A stretch of 20,366 bases of DNA, taken from NCBI GenBank assembly GCA_963922495.1, contig CAWUIH010000025.1, positions 1-20,366 of the forward strand, written 5' to 3'. The notes below the pieces were generated by a model that was not told where the DNA came from, made no database searches, and saw only the letters and a program-made list of their open reading frames with translations. Below are positions 1-7,955 of this stretch, one piece after another. Source of the DNA: CAWUIH01 sp963922495 (lineage in GTDB: Bacteria > Pseudomonadota > Gammaproteobacteria > Coxiellales > Coxiellaceae). Made by a program: the position numbers and the translations under genes. The first letter of the stretch is position 1. Each line of letters opens with the position of its first letter.

Positions 1-356
1 ATGCTTTTTCTAGGTTTATAGTGCTTGTTGTGAAGCGAAGGCACCCTAATTTTAGAGCGGTTGGTTATGTTCACCGTTTCTTGTGAAAGTGAGGATTGCA
101 ACTCTTTAATGATCAGATTTTCCTGCTAAGGAATTTAATAGCAGAGATTTTCAAAGGCTTGATCACATAAGCAGCCGGCGCAGAAATAAGATAGTTGATT
201 GTATTGAGTATCGAACAGTGGGGGTCGAAAGGGATTGTTCGGTGGCGAAGGAATATATTTGTTATCAAGGCAAAGATCCAGAAGCGCAACTGCTTTTCCC
301 AAGATTATATGCGGATTAGATATATTTAGTTTGGTGAAATATAGTTTGAAAATATA
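1..356. other. Left-end stretch with no supportable gene
   Basis: I see no convincing gene here. Frame 2 of the plus strand is open from about 113 to the stop at 317-319 (68 codons) and its end reads like protein (GKDPEAQLLFPRLYAD), but it has no ATG and no Shine-Dalgarno. Frame 3 is open from the window edge to a stop at 84-86. These could be decayed remnants of a gene. The minus-strand gene that begins to the right terminates at 357, and I found no GC-rich hairpin followed by a T run beyond it. No RNA gene was recognised. Confidence 0.5.
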
Positions 357-1778
357 TTACTCTTCAAAAGAGTTTTCAATATTTTTCAGTAAAATTACCA
401 TTTCAGGCCTTAGCTTAGTTTTAAAATACTGTTGTATTAGTTTAATCTCATCCACAGTATGCTGATTGTTTTCAGTCGCTTTATCGGGTGTATGCCATTC
501 ATCAGGTTTTGAAATAGTTTTGTAGTGTCGCCATTGATTAATAATATGAATGGCATGTAAACTATTTTTCTGACATGATTCCTTAATACCGATAGGCCCA
601 TCAAATGGCCAGATCCATTGTTTATATTTTTCAAGTGCCAATCTTACTCGTAAGTTATAAATATCTGCTGATTCCAACTGCTGGCAGGCGCCGTTACATT
701 TTTTTAACTGGTAGGAAAAACACGTGCCCGAGGATTTCTCAAGATAACATAGTTTTCGGCATAACTTATTTTTAGATATAATTTTTAGTAATGTCTTTTC
801 AGCCTGACTTTTACTACGAAAAGTCCCATAAAAATCACTATCATTAATCGCTTTGCATTCGCTTTTTCGTGTAATTTTAATAGTGAGATAATTGTGTTTT
901 TTTTCGAGTGTAAACCCAGTAATAAATTGATTTCGACGTAAACGATAGTTATATAGCGGCATTTTTTCTTTAATTAAATGAGACTCAAGTAGTAGTGCAC
1001 CTAGTTCACCTGAAGTTTCTATCCATTTAACTTGATGAACTTGTTGTGATATTTTTAGTTCTTTGTTGCTGGCGTGATCGTTTGAAAAGTGTGACAATAT
1101 TCGTGTTCGTAAATTAATACTTTTACCGATGTATATTGGTATTTCTGGTGACTTCCCATAAAACAGATATACGCCAGGTGTATTTGGAATCTCATCAAGA
1201 CGCGTCGATAAATAGGGTGGTAAAGTAGGTTTTTTAATAAGTGTTACGATAGTATTATAAAGGTTTTTATCTCCAAATTTAGTGCGGCAAATTTCAATAA
1301 ACTGTTGTAGTAGTAAAACATCTCCCAAGGCGCGATGTCGTGTGGAAACCTTTAAGTTCAGTCGTTTTATTAATATATCCATATTATGTCGTTTTTCATC
1401 TGGAAATAGACATCGTGATAATTTAACAGTGCAGAGTGTTTTTGCATTAAAAATAATTCCATAACGTTTCAGTGAGTTTTTAATAAATGCATAATCAAAG
1501 CGAGCATTATGCGCGACAAAAAGTCTGTTTTTTAATTTATTAAAGATGGTTATTGCAATTTCATCAAAAGTGGGTGCATTGGTGAGATTTTTCGGAGTGA
1601 TTCCTGTTAGCGATTGAATAGAAAGCGGTATTGCTATCGGTGGTTTAATCAGAGATTGCCATTGTTCGATAATTTTAAACTCTCTTAGCACGACAATAGC
1701 AATTTCAATGATGTGGTCACTCACTGCACGTGTACCAGTAGTTTCAATATCGATCAGTGCCCACTCGACAGGATCCAC
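357..1778 (-). CDS. DEDDh 3'-5' exonuclease fused to a GIY-YIG (UvrC/Cho-like) nuclease
   Basis: This 473-residue protein joins two nuclease modules and is probably a DNA repair or processing enzyme. The N-terminal domain (about 5-165) resembles the DNA polymerase III epsilon/DnaQ exonuclease. It shows Exo I DIETTG (D10, E12), Exo II HNARFD (D95) and Exo III HRALGD (H148, D153). The second domain (about 199-285) is GIY-YIG: PGVYLF, then YIGKS, R224, and LLLESHLIK with the likely metal-binding E265, then N277. A UvrC-like cysteine cluster follows (C340, C344, C353, C361, C365), so an iron-sulfur cluster is possible. The last 90 residues are not recognised. The start is GTG, supported by GAGGT nine bases upstream. 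DnaQ-GIY fusions are a known family in bacteria; this one looks intact. Its in vivo role is inferred from UvrC and Cho. Confidence 0.9.
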   Translation of the reverse strand: MDPVEWALIDIETTGTRAVSDHIIEIAIVVLREFKIIEQWQSLIKPPIAIPLSIQSLTGITPKNLTNAPTFDEIAITIFNKLKNRLFVAHNARFDYAFIKNSLKRYGIIFNAKTLCTVKLSRCLFPDEKRHNMDILIKRLNLKVSTRHRALGDVLLLQQFIEICRTKFGDKNLYNTIVTLIKKPTLPPYLSTRLDEIPNTPGVYLFYGKSPEIPIYIGKSINLRTRILSHFSNDHASNKELKISQQVHQVKWIETSGELGALLLESHLIKEKMPLYNYRLRRNQFITGFTLEKKHNYLTIKITRKSECKAINDSDFYGTFRSKSQAEKTLLKIISKNKLCRKLCYLEKSSGTCFSYQLKKCNGACQQLESADIYNLRVRLALEKYKQWIWPFDGPIGIKESCQKNSLHAIHIINQWRHYKTISKPDEWHTPDKATENNQHTVDEIKLIQQYFKTKLRPEMVILLKNIENSFEE

Positions 1779-1987
1779 GACAAAATTACCTCATTAAAAT
1801 TTAGACAAAGCAGTTGTAATCACGCTTAACTGCTGTTTCTAGGTTTAATTAGGGAGGAGATGCTTGAGCTTGTCAAGTGATAATCAAATTCCATGGATGA
1901 TCATAATTAAGAACTGTTTTACTTCAAATGATATCACGTTGATTTGAAAAAAACTTGGTAAAATAATATCGAAATAATTAATTTTTC

Positions 1988-2074
1988 TGGTACCGAGGGA
2001 GGGACTCGAACCCTCATGCTGTTGCCAACACCGGATTTTGAATCCGGCGCGTCTACCAATTCCGCCACCTCGGC
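1988..2074 (-). tRNA. leuX: tRNA-Leu(CAA)
   Basis: The minus strand folds as a class II tRNA. The acceptor 5' arm GCCGAGG pairs with CCTCGGT (last pair G-U), followed by discriminator A and an encoded CCA (1988-1990). The anticodon stem CCGGA/TCCGG encloses the loop TTCAAAA, giving anticodon CAA for leucine UUG codons. A long variable arm (TGTTGGCAACAGCA) and the T arm with GGTTCGAGTCC follow. Length is 87 nucleotides including CCA. An overlapping 71-codon open frame is spurious. The symbol follows E. coli usage for the CAA isoacceptor and is only a convenience. No clear terminator hairpin is seen after it. Confidence 0.96.
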
Positions 2075-2084
2075 AAGACTGGTT

Positions 2085-2112
2085 AGTATACCAAATCACA
2101 ACCAGTCCGCAA
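2085..2112 (-). promoter_or_regulatory. Putative sigma-70 promoter of tRNA-Leu with a flanking dyad
   Basis: On the minus strand, TTGCGG (-35, 2107-2112) is followed after 16 bases by TATACT (-10, 2085-2090), which ends ten bases before the tRNA 5' end. The heptamer ACTGGTT (2078-2084) and its perfect complement AACCAGT (2100-2106) bracket the -10 box. They may be chance or a binding site. Placement just upstream of the tRNA makes the promoter plausible. Confidence 0.5.
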
Positions 2113-2133
2113 AGAAATGATATAAGTTGATAT

Positions 2134-2682
2134 TCAAGTCTTAATGAGGCTTAAGAACTCAGCTCGGGTACGGTCGTCCTTGCGGAATGAGCCTAACATC
2201 ATTGACGTCGTCATCTCGCTATTTTGCTTTTCAACGCCTCGCATCATCATACACAAATGCTTAGCTTCGATGATCACACCCACCCCTTTGGCATGGGTGA
2301 CGGATAATACTGCGTCTGCAATTTGTTTGGTAAGGTTTTCTTGAACTTGCAAGCGTTTTGCGAACATGTCAACGATGCGAGCGATTTTTGAAAGTCCAAT
2401 GATTTTACCGTTTGGTAAATACGCTACATGACATTTACCGGTGAATGGTAATAAGTGATGTTCACACAGCGAATAAAGTTCAATATTTTTTACGATCACC
2501 ATTTCGTCCATATCGGATTTAAATACGGCTCCGTTGATGACTGCGTTCAAGTTTTGTTGATAGCCCTGAGTAAGATATTTCAAGGCATCACTGTAGCGCT
2601 TTGATGTACCTTGTAGTCCTTGGCGTTTGGGATTCTCTCCCAATTCGACCAGTATTTGATAGATATGTTCTTGTATAGACAT
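2134..2682 (-). CDS. folE: GTP cyclohydrolase I
   Basis: This enzyme opens GTP to 7,8-dihydroneopterin triphosphate, the first step towards tetrahydrofolate (and queuosine precursors). At 182 residues it is a normal length for the short bacterial type. The active-site segment SLCEHHLLPF supplies C73, H75 and H76, and C144 in KHLCMMMRG completes the zinc site (C73, H76, C144). The signature MRGVEKQNSEMTTS follows. The ATG lies six bases after the hinT stop on the same strand and no Shine-Dalgarno is visible, so translation is probably coupled to hinT. The family assignment is secure. The operon link to the upstream efflux genes is inferred from spacing. Confidence 0.96.
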   Translation of the reverse strand: MSIQEHIYQILVELGENPKRQGLQGTSKRYSDALKYLTQGYQQNLNAVINGAVFKSDMDEMVIVKNIELYSLCEHHLLPFTGKCHVAYLPNGKIIGLSKIARIVDMFAKRLQVQENLTKQIADAVLSVTHAKGVGVIIEAKHLCMMMRGVEKQNSEMTTSMMLGSFRKDDRTRAEFLSLIKT

Positions 2683-2688
2683 GTTTAA

Positions 2689-3018
2689 TTAAGTCGTTAG
2701 GTCGTGGCCACCAATGATGTGCAGATGAACATGGTAAACTGTTTGGCCGCCGTGCCGATTGACATTAAATATTAGGCGATAACCGTCCTCCGCGATACCT
2801 TCTGCTTTAGCAATTTCCTTGGCAACGTAGAGCATGTGCCCCATTAATTCTTTGTGATCGTTAGTCATATGATTAATAGTTGCAATGTGTTCACAAGGAA
2901 CAACCAGAATATGTATTGGTGCTTGAGGAGCAATATCATGAAAAGCAACCACACGTTTGTCGCGATATATCAGTTGGTTATCTTTTCCGTCAACCAATTT
3001 GCAAAATAAACAATCCAT
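2689..3018 (-). CDS. hinT: HIT-family nucleotide hydrolase (HinT-like)
   Basis: A 109-residue cytosolic histidine-triad protein. It has the N-terminal CLFCKLV (C3, C6), the central segment PIHILVVPCEHI, and the C-terminal triad YHVHLHIIGG (H96, H98, H100; the middle or last His lies in the catalytic loop by family precedent). HinT enzymes hydrolyse purine nucleoside phosphoramidates and adenylated lysine or aminoacyl-AMP adducts. The length matches bacterial HinT. A GAGG lies about 11 bases before the ATG. It sits between emrB (24 bases upstream) and folE (6 bases downstream), all on the minus strand, suggesting one transcript. Confidence 0.93.
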   Translation of the reverse strand: MDCLFCKLVDGKDNQLIYRDKRVVAFHDIAPQAPIHILVVPCEHIATINHMTNDHKELMGHMLYVAKEIAKAEGIAEDGYRLIFNVNRHGGQTVYHVHLHIIGGHDLTT

Positions 3019-3042
3019 CTGATGATGAACCTCGTTGTGTGA

Positions 3043-4572
3043 TTAATGATTGAGATCAATAGTTCTCATAGCAAGCACTAATGGTATCAACAATAGAAAA
3101 ATTAGTGAAATGGTTTGAAAAGTATCGACAAAAGCAATTAAATTCGCTTGTTGATTGATAATACTATTTAGTCGCCCTAATCCCACATTGCTAAGGAACG
3201 GAATACCTTGCTGGTTGAACCAATGATGCAAATTGCTATTAAAGTGATTGATATATCTTGATAGTGATTGCCAGTTAACTTGTGCCAAGTGGCTGATTAG
3301 TGAGCTGAGTAATGAGATGCCGATAGAGGTCCCTAACTGACGTGAGTAACTGAATAAACCGGCACCTTCGGTGATACGTTCCTTGGGTAATGAAGCCAGT
3401 GAATAGGTGGAAAGTGGCACCATAAGTGAACCCATTCCAGCACCCATGATGGCGTTAGCTATCACAAAGTAAGAACCTGAGGCGTTGAGATCGATTTGTG
3501 ACATGCGCAAAGCACCATAGGAGCATAATAAAAAACCAGTTGCTAAAATAAATTTTACGTTGATTACTTTCATGAGCTTAGCCTGAAATACCATAATGAC
3601 TGCGCTTGCCAAACCCAGAGGTGCCATTACGATTCCGGCGGTTTCTGCAGGATAGTTAAATAAACTTTCGAGCATAATGGGCTCAAAAGTGATTAATGCA
3701 AACATTGAACCGGCAAAGCAAGCCATGATAATGCAGGCCAGAGCAAAGTTTCGGTCTCTAAAAATACTTAATCGAATGACAGGGTGTGTGGTAAATAGAC
3801 TGCGAATAATAAAATAAATTAAACAAAAACCGCTAATTACAAATAGCAACAGTATAAAGTTTGATGAAAACCAACCATCACTATTTCCTTTATCCAAGAA
3901 AATTTGCAAACAGGCAACACCGACGACCATTAAAAACAACCCAAAATAATCAATTTTTTGTTTCATCGGTTTTGTTTTGGGAATGATGAACAATGTCATC
4001 GTGAATGCGATCAAACAGATAGGAATATTGATATAAAAGATCCATCGCCAGCTTGCGTGTTGTGTAATAAAGCCTCCCAGCGTAGGACCAAGGACGGGTG
4101 AGGCCATAATGCCGATGCCCCAGATTGACATTGCCTTTGGCTGTTCGTTTAAAGGAAATGTGGCCCGTAAAATCGATTGTGATAATGGAATTAACGAGGC
4201 ACCAAAAACTCCTTGCAACACCCTGAAAAAAATAATTTCTGGTAAAGAAGTCGCGATCCCACAAAGTGCAGAACTTATCATAAAACCAGAAATATTTATC
4301 AATAATAATTGCTTTTGCCCTATTCGACGCGTTAAAAAGCCGGTAAGAGGAAGCATGATTGCTGAAGACACTACGTAAGAGGTTAGTACCCAGGTGATTT
4401 GATCCTGGTTGGTCGAGAGTGATGCTTCCATTGCCGGCAGTGCCACATTTACGATGGTGGAATCCAATACCTCAAGCACAGCAACCAACATGATGGTAAT
4501 GATGACGAGCCAGCGATGAGCATACAACTCGTCATGAAATGCGGTGGCATCAGAGAGGTTTTTATTGGTCAT
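3043..4572 (-). CDS. emrB: EmrB-type MFS drug efflux permease (DHA2 family, 14 TM)
   Basis: A 509-residue inner-membrane proton-drug antiporter. It carries DHA2 hallmarks: VLDSTIVNVALP in TM1 (about 34-46), the motif A loop GFLTRRIGQK between TM2 and TM3, and the motif C segment GIMASPVLGPTLGG (about 151-164) in TM5. The hydrophobicity pattern is consistent with 14 helices, with a long loop near 435-465 before the last helix. EmrB works with a periplasmic adaptor and an outer-membrane TolC; the adaptor gene lies immediately upstream with two bases between its stop and this ATG, so translation is likely coupled. No TolC gene or MarR/EmrR regulator is in the window. The substrate cannot be inferred. 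The exact paralogue name (EmrB or similar) is by resemblance. Confidence 0.9.
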   Translation of the reverse strand: MTNKNLSDATAFHDELYAHRWLVIITIMLVAVLEVLDSTIVNVALPAMEASLSTNQDQITWVLTSYVVSSAIMLPLTGFLTRRIGQKQLLLINISGFMISSALCGIATSLPEIIFFRVLQGVFGASLIPLSQSILRATFPLNEQPKAMSIWGIGIMASPVLGPTLGGFITQHASWRWIFYINIPICLIAFTMTLFIIPKTKPMKQKIDYFGLFLMVVGVACLQIFLDKGNSDGWFSSNFILLLFVISGFCLIYFIIRSLFTTHPVIRLSIFRDRNFALACIIMACFAGSMFALITFEPIMLESLFNYPAETAGIVMAPLGLASAVIMVFQAKLMKVINVKFILATGFLLCSYGALRMSQIDLNASGSYFVIANAIMGAGMGSLMVPLSTYSLASLPKERITEGAGLFSYSRQLGTSIGISLLSSLISHLAQVNWQSLSRYINHFNSNLHHWFNQQGIPFLSNVGLGRLNSIINQQANLIAFVDTFQTISLIFLLLIPLVLAMRTIDLNH

Positions 4573-4574
4573 GC

Positions 4575-5567
4575 TTATTTGGCAGTAACCGTGTCAACGG
4601 TGACGGTACTGCTTGCTCCAAGTCGTAACGGGAAACCGTTTTTGCGGTCCGTAATTAATATTTTTACAGGAAAACGTTGTGTTACTTTAACCCAGTTCCC
4701 ACTGGCATTTTCAGCAGGTAGTAATGAAAAACTGGTGCCGCTGCCGTCACTGATACTACTGACGTGCCCATGAAATACTTCGCCTGGATACATATCAATT
4801 TTTATGGTAACTGCTTGGCCTGGTTTGATGCGATTTAACTGAGTTTCTTTGAAATTTGCATCAACCCACCAGGTTTTACTTTCAATAATGGCAAATTGTT
4901 GCGAGTAAGCAGAAATGACATCTCCCTGGCGTAGACTGAAATTATCGATTGAACCGTCAGCGGGTGCAGTGACAGTAGTGTATTGTAAATTCAATTTGGC
5001 ATGGTTTACGGCTGCTTGAGCCTCACGAATTTGTGCGTTTTCATTACCAATTTTACCGCGCCGTTTGATGGCTTCTTGTAATCGGCTTTCGGCTGCTTTG
5101 ACATTTGCCTCGGCGACTTGCAAATTTTTAGTGGCAAGGTCACCTTGTTGCGGAGATTCGTATTTTTGTTTTACTAAAATTAGCATCCGATGTGCAGAGG
5201 CTTTCGCATTGACAAGTTCGGCTTGTTGCTCTGTTAAAATTGCCTTGGCTGAGGTAACCGCACTCTCAGAAGCAGCGATGCGCTGCTTTGTACCATCAAG
5301 TTGAGCAATGGCTTTGTTTAAAGCGATTTGATATGGTTTGGAATCGATTTCGAATAACTTTTGACCTTGTCTGACTTGTTGGTGATTATGCACATAAACT
5401 TTACTCACCTTGCCATTGATTCGAGGTGAGATGTATACAATATTAGCATGAACATAAGCATCATCGGTGTTAGGGTACAAAGTTTCGTGGCGCCAATAGA
5501 GGTAGCCTGCTAGAACCAATACAGCTACAGCAACAAGTGGTACCATGATTCTAACTAATTTCTTCAT
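4575..5567 (-). CDS. emrA: EmrA-type membrane fusion protein (HlyD family)
   Basis: The periplasmic adaptor that links EmrB to an outer-membrane channel. I chose the ATG at 5567 (330 residues, starting MKKLVRIMVP) because GGAG lies five bases upstream. The in-frame ATG at 5594 has no Shine-Dalgarno and adds an unlikely hydrophilic leader. From the 5567 start there is one N-terminal membrane anchor (about 4-22), a first lipoyl half with YISPRINGKVSKVYV, a long alanine/glutamine-rich coiled-coil hairpin (about 80-190), and a second lipoyl half (TVTAPADGSI). The beta-barrel region contains WWVDANFKETQL, typical of EmrA. It is the first gene of a probable emrA-emrB-hinT-folE unit. Confidence 0.9.
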   Translation of the reverse strand: MKKLVRIMVPLVAVAVLVLAGYLYWRHETLYPNTDDAYVHANIVYISPRINGKVSKVYVHNHQQVRQGQKLFEIDSKPYQIALNKAIAQLDGTKQRIAASESAVTSAKAILTEQQAELVNAKASAHRMLILVKQKYESPQQGDLATKNLQVAEANVKAAESRLQEAIKRRGKIGNENAQIREAQAAVNHAKLNLQYTTVTAPADGSIDNFSLRQGDVISAYSQQFAIIESKTWWVDANFKETQLNRIKPGQAVTIKIDMYPGEVFHGHVSSISDGSGTSFSLLPAENASGNWVKVTQRFPVKILITDRKNGFPLRLGASSTVTVDTVTAK

Positions 5568-5711
5568 ATCCGCTCCAAAAATTCTTATAGCCATCTAAAA
5601 TCATCTAAATTTATATGTAAATTTTTTTATAGGCACAGTATCATAAACTGAGATAAGCAATAATCACAGGTATTTAGTCACTGATATAGAAAAAAGCGGT
5701 CAATGTAAGTA

Positions 5712-6389
5712 TCAAGGCAGTGGACAGGGTGTTAACTGTTTATCAGAACCAATTGGCGTTTTGAGACGACGACCGGTGAGGTTGTCGCTGCATATCCATT
5801 TAAGAAAGTTTGCTCGCGAATGCGGTAATTTTTGTTGTAATAGCCACTGTTGATAGCGGCCGAACACCAACTTTCCGATACTATTGTGATGAAGTACCAG
5901 ATGGCTTAGAGATATTTGTTGCAGACTGACCGCTAGGGAGCTATCGGAGCGCAAAATGAGTGCCATGGCTGCAGCCAGCCCAGAACGATCAGCACCGCTT
6001 AAGCAGTGCACGAGTACTGGGGTTGGTGCATTCATCAACAGATAAGCTAGTTTGCGTAGATTACGTCGCGGTGGTAATTTTCGTGAGGAAAGCATCACAT
6101 CATAATGTTTGACCCCTAAGTTTTTGGTGGTCGCTAACTCTTGTTGGTACCAGCGTTTATCGGGATTAGCACCGCGTAGGTTAATAACGGTAGCAATTTT
6201 TTGTGCCTTGATATGTTGTTGCAGTGATTGTGGTGACAATTGCGCACTTCGATAAAAGTAGTGTGGCAACACGGTGTGTATTTGATGAAGCCAGATAGCG
6301 TATCCGATGGATCCAATCGCAGCGATTAGTAAGAAAGTAATAATGATATAAATCGTGATACGAAAAGTCACTTTCCGTGAGTGGATCAT
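5712..6389 (-). CDS. Membrane-anchored dual-specificity/tyrosine-type phosphatase
   Basis: A 225-residue protein with one N-terminal membrane helix (about 10-33), then a Cys-based phosphatase domain (about 42-185). The P loop is HCLSGADRSG, giving nucleophile C129 and R135 in the C-X5-R arrangement. A likely general-acid loop lies between VINLRG (68-73) and the P loop, but I cannot assign the aspartate with certainty. The start of the domain (FYRSAQLSPQ) matches the dual-specificity-like family found as standalone enzymes in many proteobacteria, some acting on lipids or inositol phosphates; the substrate here is unknown. With the N-terminal anchor, the domain could face the periplasm. The ATG has a weak GGAA six bases upstream. 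The gene is divergent from the holD-like gene. Confidence 0.8.
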   Translation of the reverse strand: MIHSRKVTFRITIYIIITFLLIAAIGSIGYAIWLHQIHTVLPHYFYRSAQLSPQSLQQHIKAQKIATVINLRGANPDKRWYQQELATTKNLGVKHYDVMLSSRKLPPRRNLRKLAYLLMNAPTPVLVHCLSGADRSGLAAAMALILRSDSSLAVSLQQISLSHLVLHHNSIGKLVFGRYQQWLLQQKLPHSRANFLKWICSDNLTGRRLKTPIGSDKQLTPCPLP

Positions 6390-6483
6390 GATTATTTCCA
6401 GCGTTATATTGTCTATTTTGTTCGTATATTAACAAATTTTGTTTTATTATTGTTTTTTTACACGCTAAAAAAAAGGCGGTCAA

Positions 6484-6918
6484 GTGCTGAGTGCAAAACA
6501 CTATCTTGAACAAATGGGTATTGAGATCTGGCGGTGTCGTGATCGCTTGCCGTCGCAACAATATTATTTTTATCAGTTATTTTCTCAAGAGCAATGCCAG
6601 GCATTGTTACTTGCCGACGTTAATTTGAATAATGCTGCAGAGCAACAACTGGTTGAAAAAATTGCTGCTGCTACAAATCGCAAAATTTCCGGTGGAGTTA
6701 TTGAAAATATTACCGAGATATCGTTGAAGGAAGTGCCCGTTGTTATTTTACTAGGGCAAAAAATTGCAACGCAAATCACAGTGTGTAATCAGGCTTGTAT
6801 GACCTCTTATTCCGCTGCAGAATTGTTACAAACACCTGCCTTAAAGGCAGAGACTTGGCGAGTACTTAAGCGGGCCATCAAAATCATGGATAATTATGCG
6901 AATACAACCAATACGTGA
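6484..6918 (+). CDS. holD: DNA polymerase III psi-subunit (HolD-like) protein
   Basis: A 144-residue protein resembling the psi subunit, which bridges the clamp-loader and chi (with SSB) in gammaproteobacterial replisomes. The N-terminal YLEQMGIEIWRCR (7-19) matches the tau/chi-contact region of the family. The C-terminal part has a hydrophobic strand VVILLG (85-90) followed by SYSAAELLQTPALKAETW, the usual psi ending in which an AELL-P-K-W pattern is conserved. The family diverges fast, so the call rests on this pattern rather than on high identity. The start is GTG, with AGGCGG four bases upstream. The usual neighbour rimI is not found downstream. Confidence 0.72.
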   Translation: MLSAKHYLEQMGIEIWRCRDRLPSQQYYFYQLFSQEQCQALLLADVNLNNAAEQQLVEKIAAATNRKISGGVIENITEISLKEVPVVILLGQKIATQITVCNQACMTSYSAAELLQTPALKAETWRVLKRAIKIMDNYANTTNT

Positions 6919-7048
6919 GGATTGCCTTGCAACACTGTATTTCCTGGCAAAGCATTTACCCAGCCATTGTCGACTTTCGACCTAGAAAAAGCAGCTGAAC
7001 ACGACTAAATAATGTAACCGATTGATTGAGGTCACGTAATAAAAATTG

Positions 7049-7072
7049 TCGCAGTCACCTTGTCAGTGACGA
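7049..7072. terminator. Possible bidirectional hairpin between convergent genes
   Basis: Between the holD-like stop and the stop of the minus-strand unknown gene, GTCAC (7054-7058) pairs with GTGAC (7066-7070). The stem extends to TCG/CGA across a two-base bulge. A-rich and T-rich tracts flank both sides (AAAAATT before; TAAAAATTTT after), so a weak intrinsic terminator could act in either direction. The uridine tract is imperfect. Confidence 0.4.
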
Positions 7073-7088
7073 TAAAAATTTTCATATA

Positions 7089-7874
7089 CTATCCTGCTTT
7101 TTGACTAAAGCCCAATGCTGCAGCCGCTTTCTCAAGGTTTTCTAGGGCTGCGGGAGCTTCTTCAGTGGTGTGATCATTAAAGTGTTCCATGCTTTCTTCT
7201 AGACTCTTTTCCAGTGATTTAGCTTCTGATTGACCGCCGATTTCAGGCTTAAAGAGGTGTTCCAACATCGAGCCCTGGTGAGTGTTTTTGTGGACATCTT
7301 CCATAGAATAAATATCGTGAAGCCCTGCATTCATGTCAACGATGTTCTCTAAATCCTCAAGCGGTTGGGGGTTGGGAGTAGTGGCAACAATGGGGTCCTC
7401 TTTATTTTCTAAGGCAGCCTGTTCAATATTGGCTGTTTCTATGTTCATTGCTTCCTGTTGCGCCGCTTCTTCCAATGATTGTGCCTCTATTGCAGCTTCT
7501 GATTCGGCAGCAAGTTGGCTGTTGAAAACATCACTGGATGAGGCAGCATCAGTTTGTAGCTGTGCGCGGATATCGCCAGTGTTGCTATGGTATTGTCGTG
7601 TTTGATCTAAGTTCGACATCAAGTTTGTGAAATAACGTAAGTAAATCGTCATCGCTAGTCGAGTGCGTGTTGGATTTTGCTGGCACATCTGAAAAATATG
7701 TGGTTGCAATGCTATAATACTCGTTTGCAATCGACGATTACGAATCCATTGCGGTTGTGAGGCCCAACTTTGATTGTGGCGCAAGTTACTTTCGATCGCG
7801 CGCAATCCAGCCAGCGTCCTTTGTCGGGCTATAGTGACGTCGTTGGGGAGTTTTTTGGGGGATCTTGGCGCCAT
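7089..7874 (-). CDS. Unrecognised bipartite protein: basic helical N-half, acidic Glu/Ala-rich C-half
   Basis: I do not recognise this 261-residue protein. Residues 1-100 are rich in Arg, Gln and Trp and look helical (for example SWASQPQWIRNRRLQTS). Residues about 115-160 form a low-complexity Glu/Ala/Gln helix that may be a coiled coil. The C-terminal third is acidic (EKSLEESMEH, TTEEAPAALENLEKAAA) and ends in a short tail, GFSQKAG. No signal peptide or membrane helix is seen. The ATG has a good Shine-Dalgarno (AGAGGA). The acidic stretch near the C-terminus recalls the E-block of Legionella and Coxiella Dot/Icm substrates, but this is a weak compositional argument and function is unknown. 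The gene is convergent with holD and divergent from the RND operon. Confidence 0.75.
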   Translation of the reverse strand: MAPRSPKKLPNDVTIARQRTLAGLRAIESNLRHNQSWASQPQWIRNRRLQTSIIALQPHIFQMCQQNPTRTRLAMTIYLRYFTNLMSNLDQTRQYHSNTGDIRAQLQTDAASSSDVFNSQLAAESEAAIEAQSLEEAAQQEAMNIETANIEQAALENKEDPIVATTPNPQPLEDLENIVDMNAGLHDIYSMEDVHKNTHQGSMLEHLFKPEIGGQSEAKSLEKSLEESMEHFNDHTTEEAPAALENLEKAAAALGFSQKAG

Positions 7875-7903
7875 AATCGTTCCTCTTTTTAGTCATATAG
7901 TGT

Positions 7904-7955
7904 ATTGTAACCAATCATTCTTAACATAGGCTTAATCTTAAAACCGTGTTACAGT
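7904..7955. promoter_or_regulatory. Divergent promoter region with a PmrA-box-like direct repeat
   Basis: CTTAACATAGGCTTAATCTT (7920-7939) is a direct repeat of CTTAA with an 11-base period. It matches 15 of 18 positions of the PmrA box as I recall it (two copies of CTTAATATT separated by two bases). On the plus strand, TACAGT (7950-7955) lies ten bases downstream and could be the -10 of the RND operon, with no good -35, as expected for an activated promoter. On the minus strand TACAAT (7904-7909) lies ten bases from the other edge and could serve the 261-residue gene. A perfect palindrome, AGTAATTACT (7953-7962), overlaps the plus-strand -10. Confidence 0.4.

Noticed and set aside
7..1847. 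A near-identical 17-base direct repeat (TGCTKTTTCTAGGTTTA, one mismatch) at about 3-18 and 1831-1847 flanking the nuclease gene.
   Set aside because: A 16-of-17 match somewhere in 20 kb of AT-rich DNA is expected about once by chance; no integrase or other mobile-element sign is present.
1884..2099. A 71-codon frame over the tRNA on the minus strand.
   Set aside because: It is explained fully by the tRNA-Leu sequence and has no other support.
5690..6485. The string GCGGTCAA after an A run occurs at about 5695 and 6473 and again near 15539, recalling an uptake signal sequence.
   Set aside because: Three copies of an 8-mer are too few, and the match to the Pasteurellaceae core is imperfect; no spacing pattern.
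6915..7003. Reading continues in frame past the holD-like TGA for 29 codons, and an overlapping GTG frame of 27 codons starts at the stop.
   Set aside because: Open stretches this short are common by chance, neither resembles rimI or another known neighbour, and there is no Shine-Dalgarno or recoding signal.
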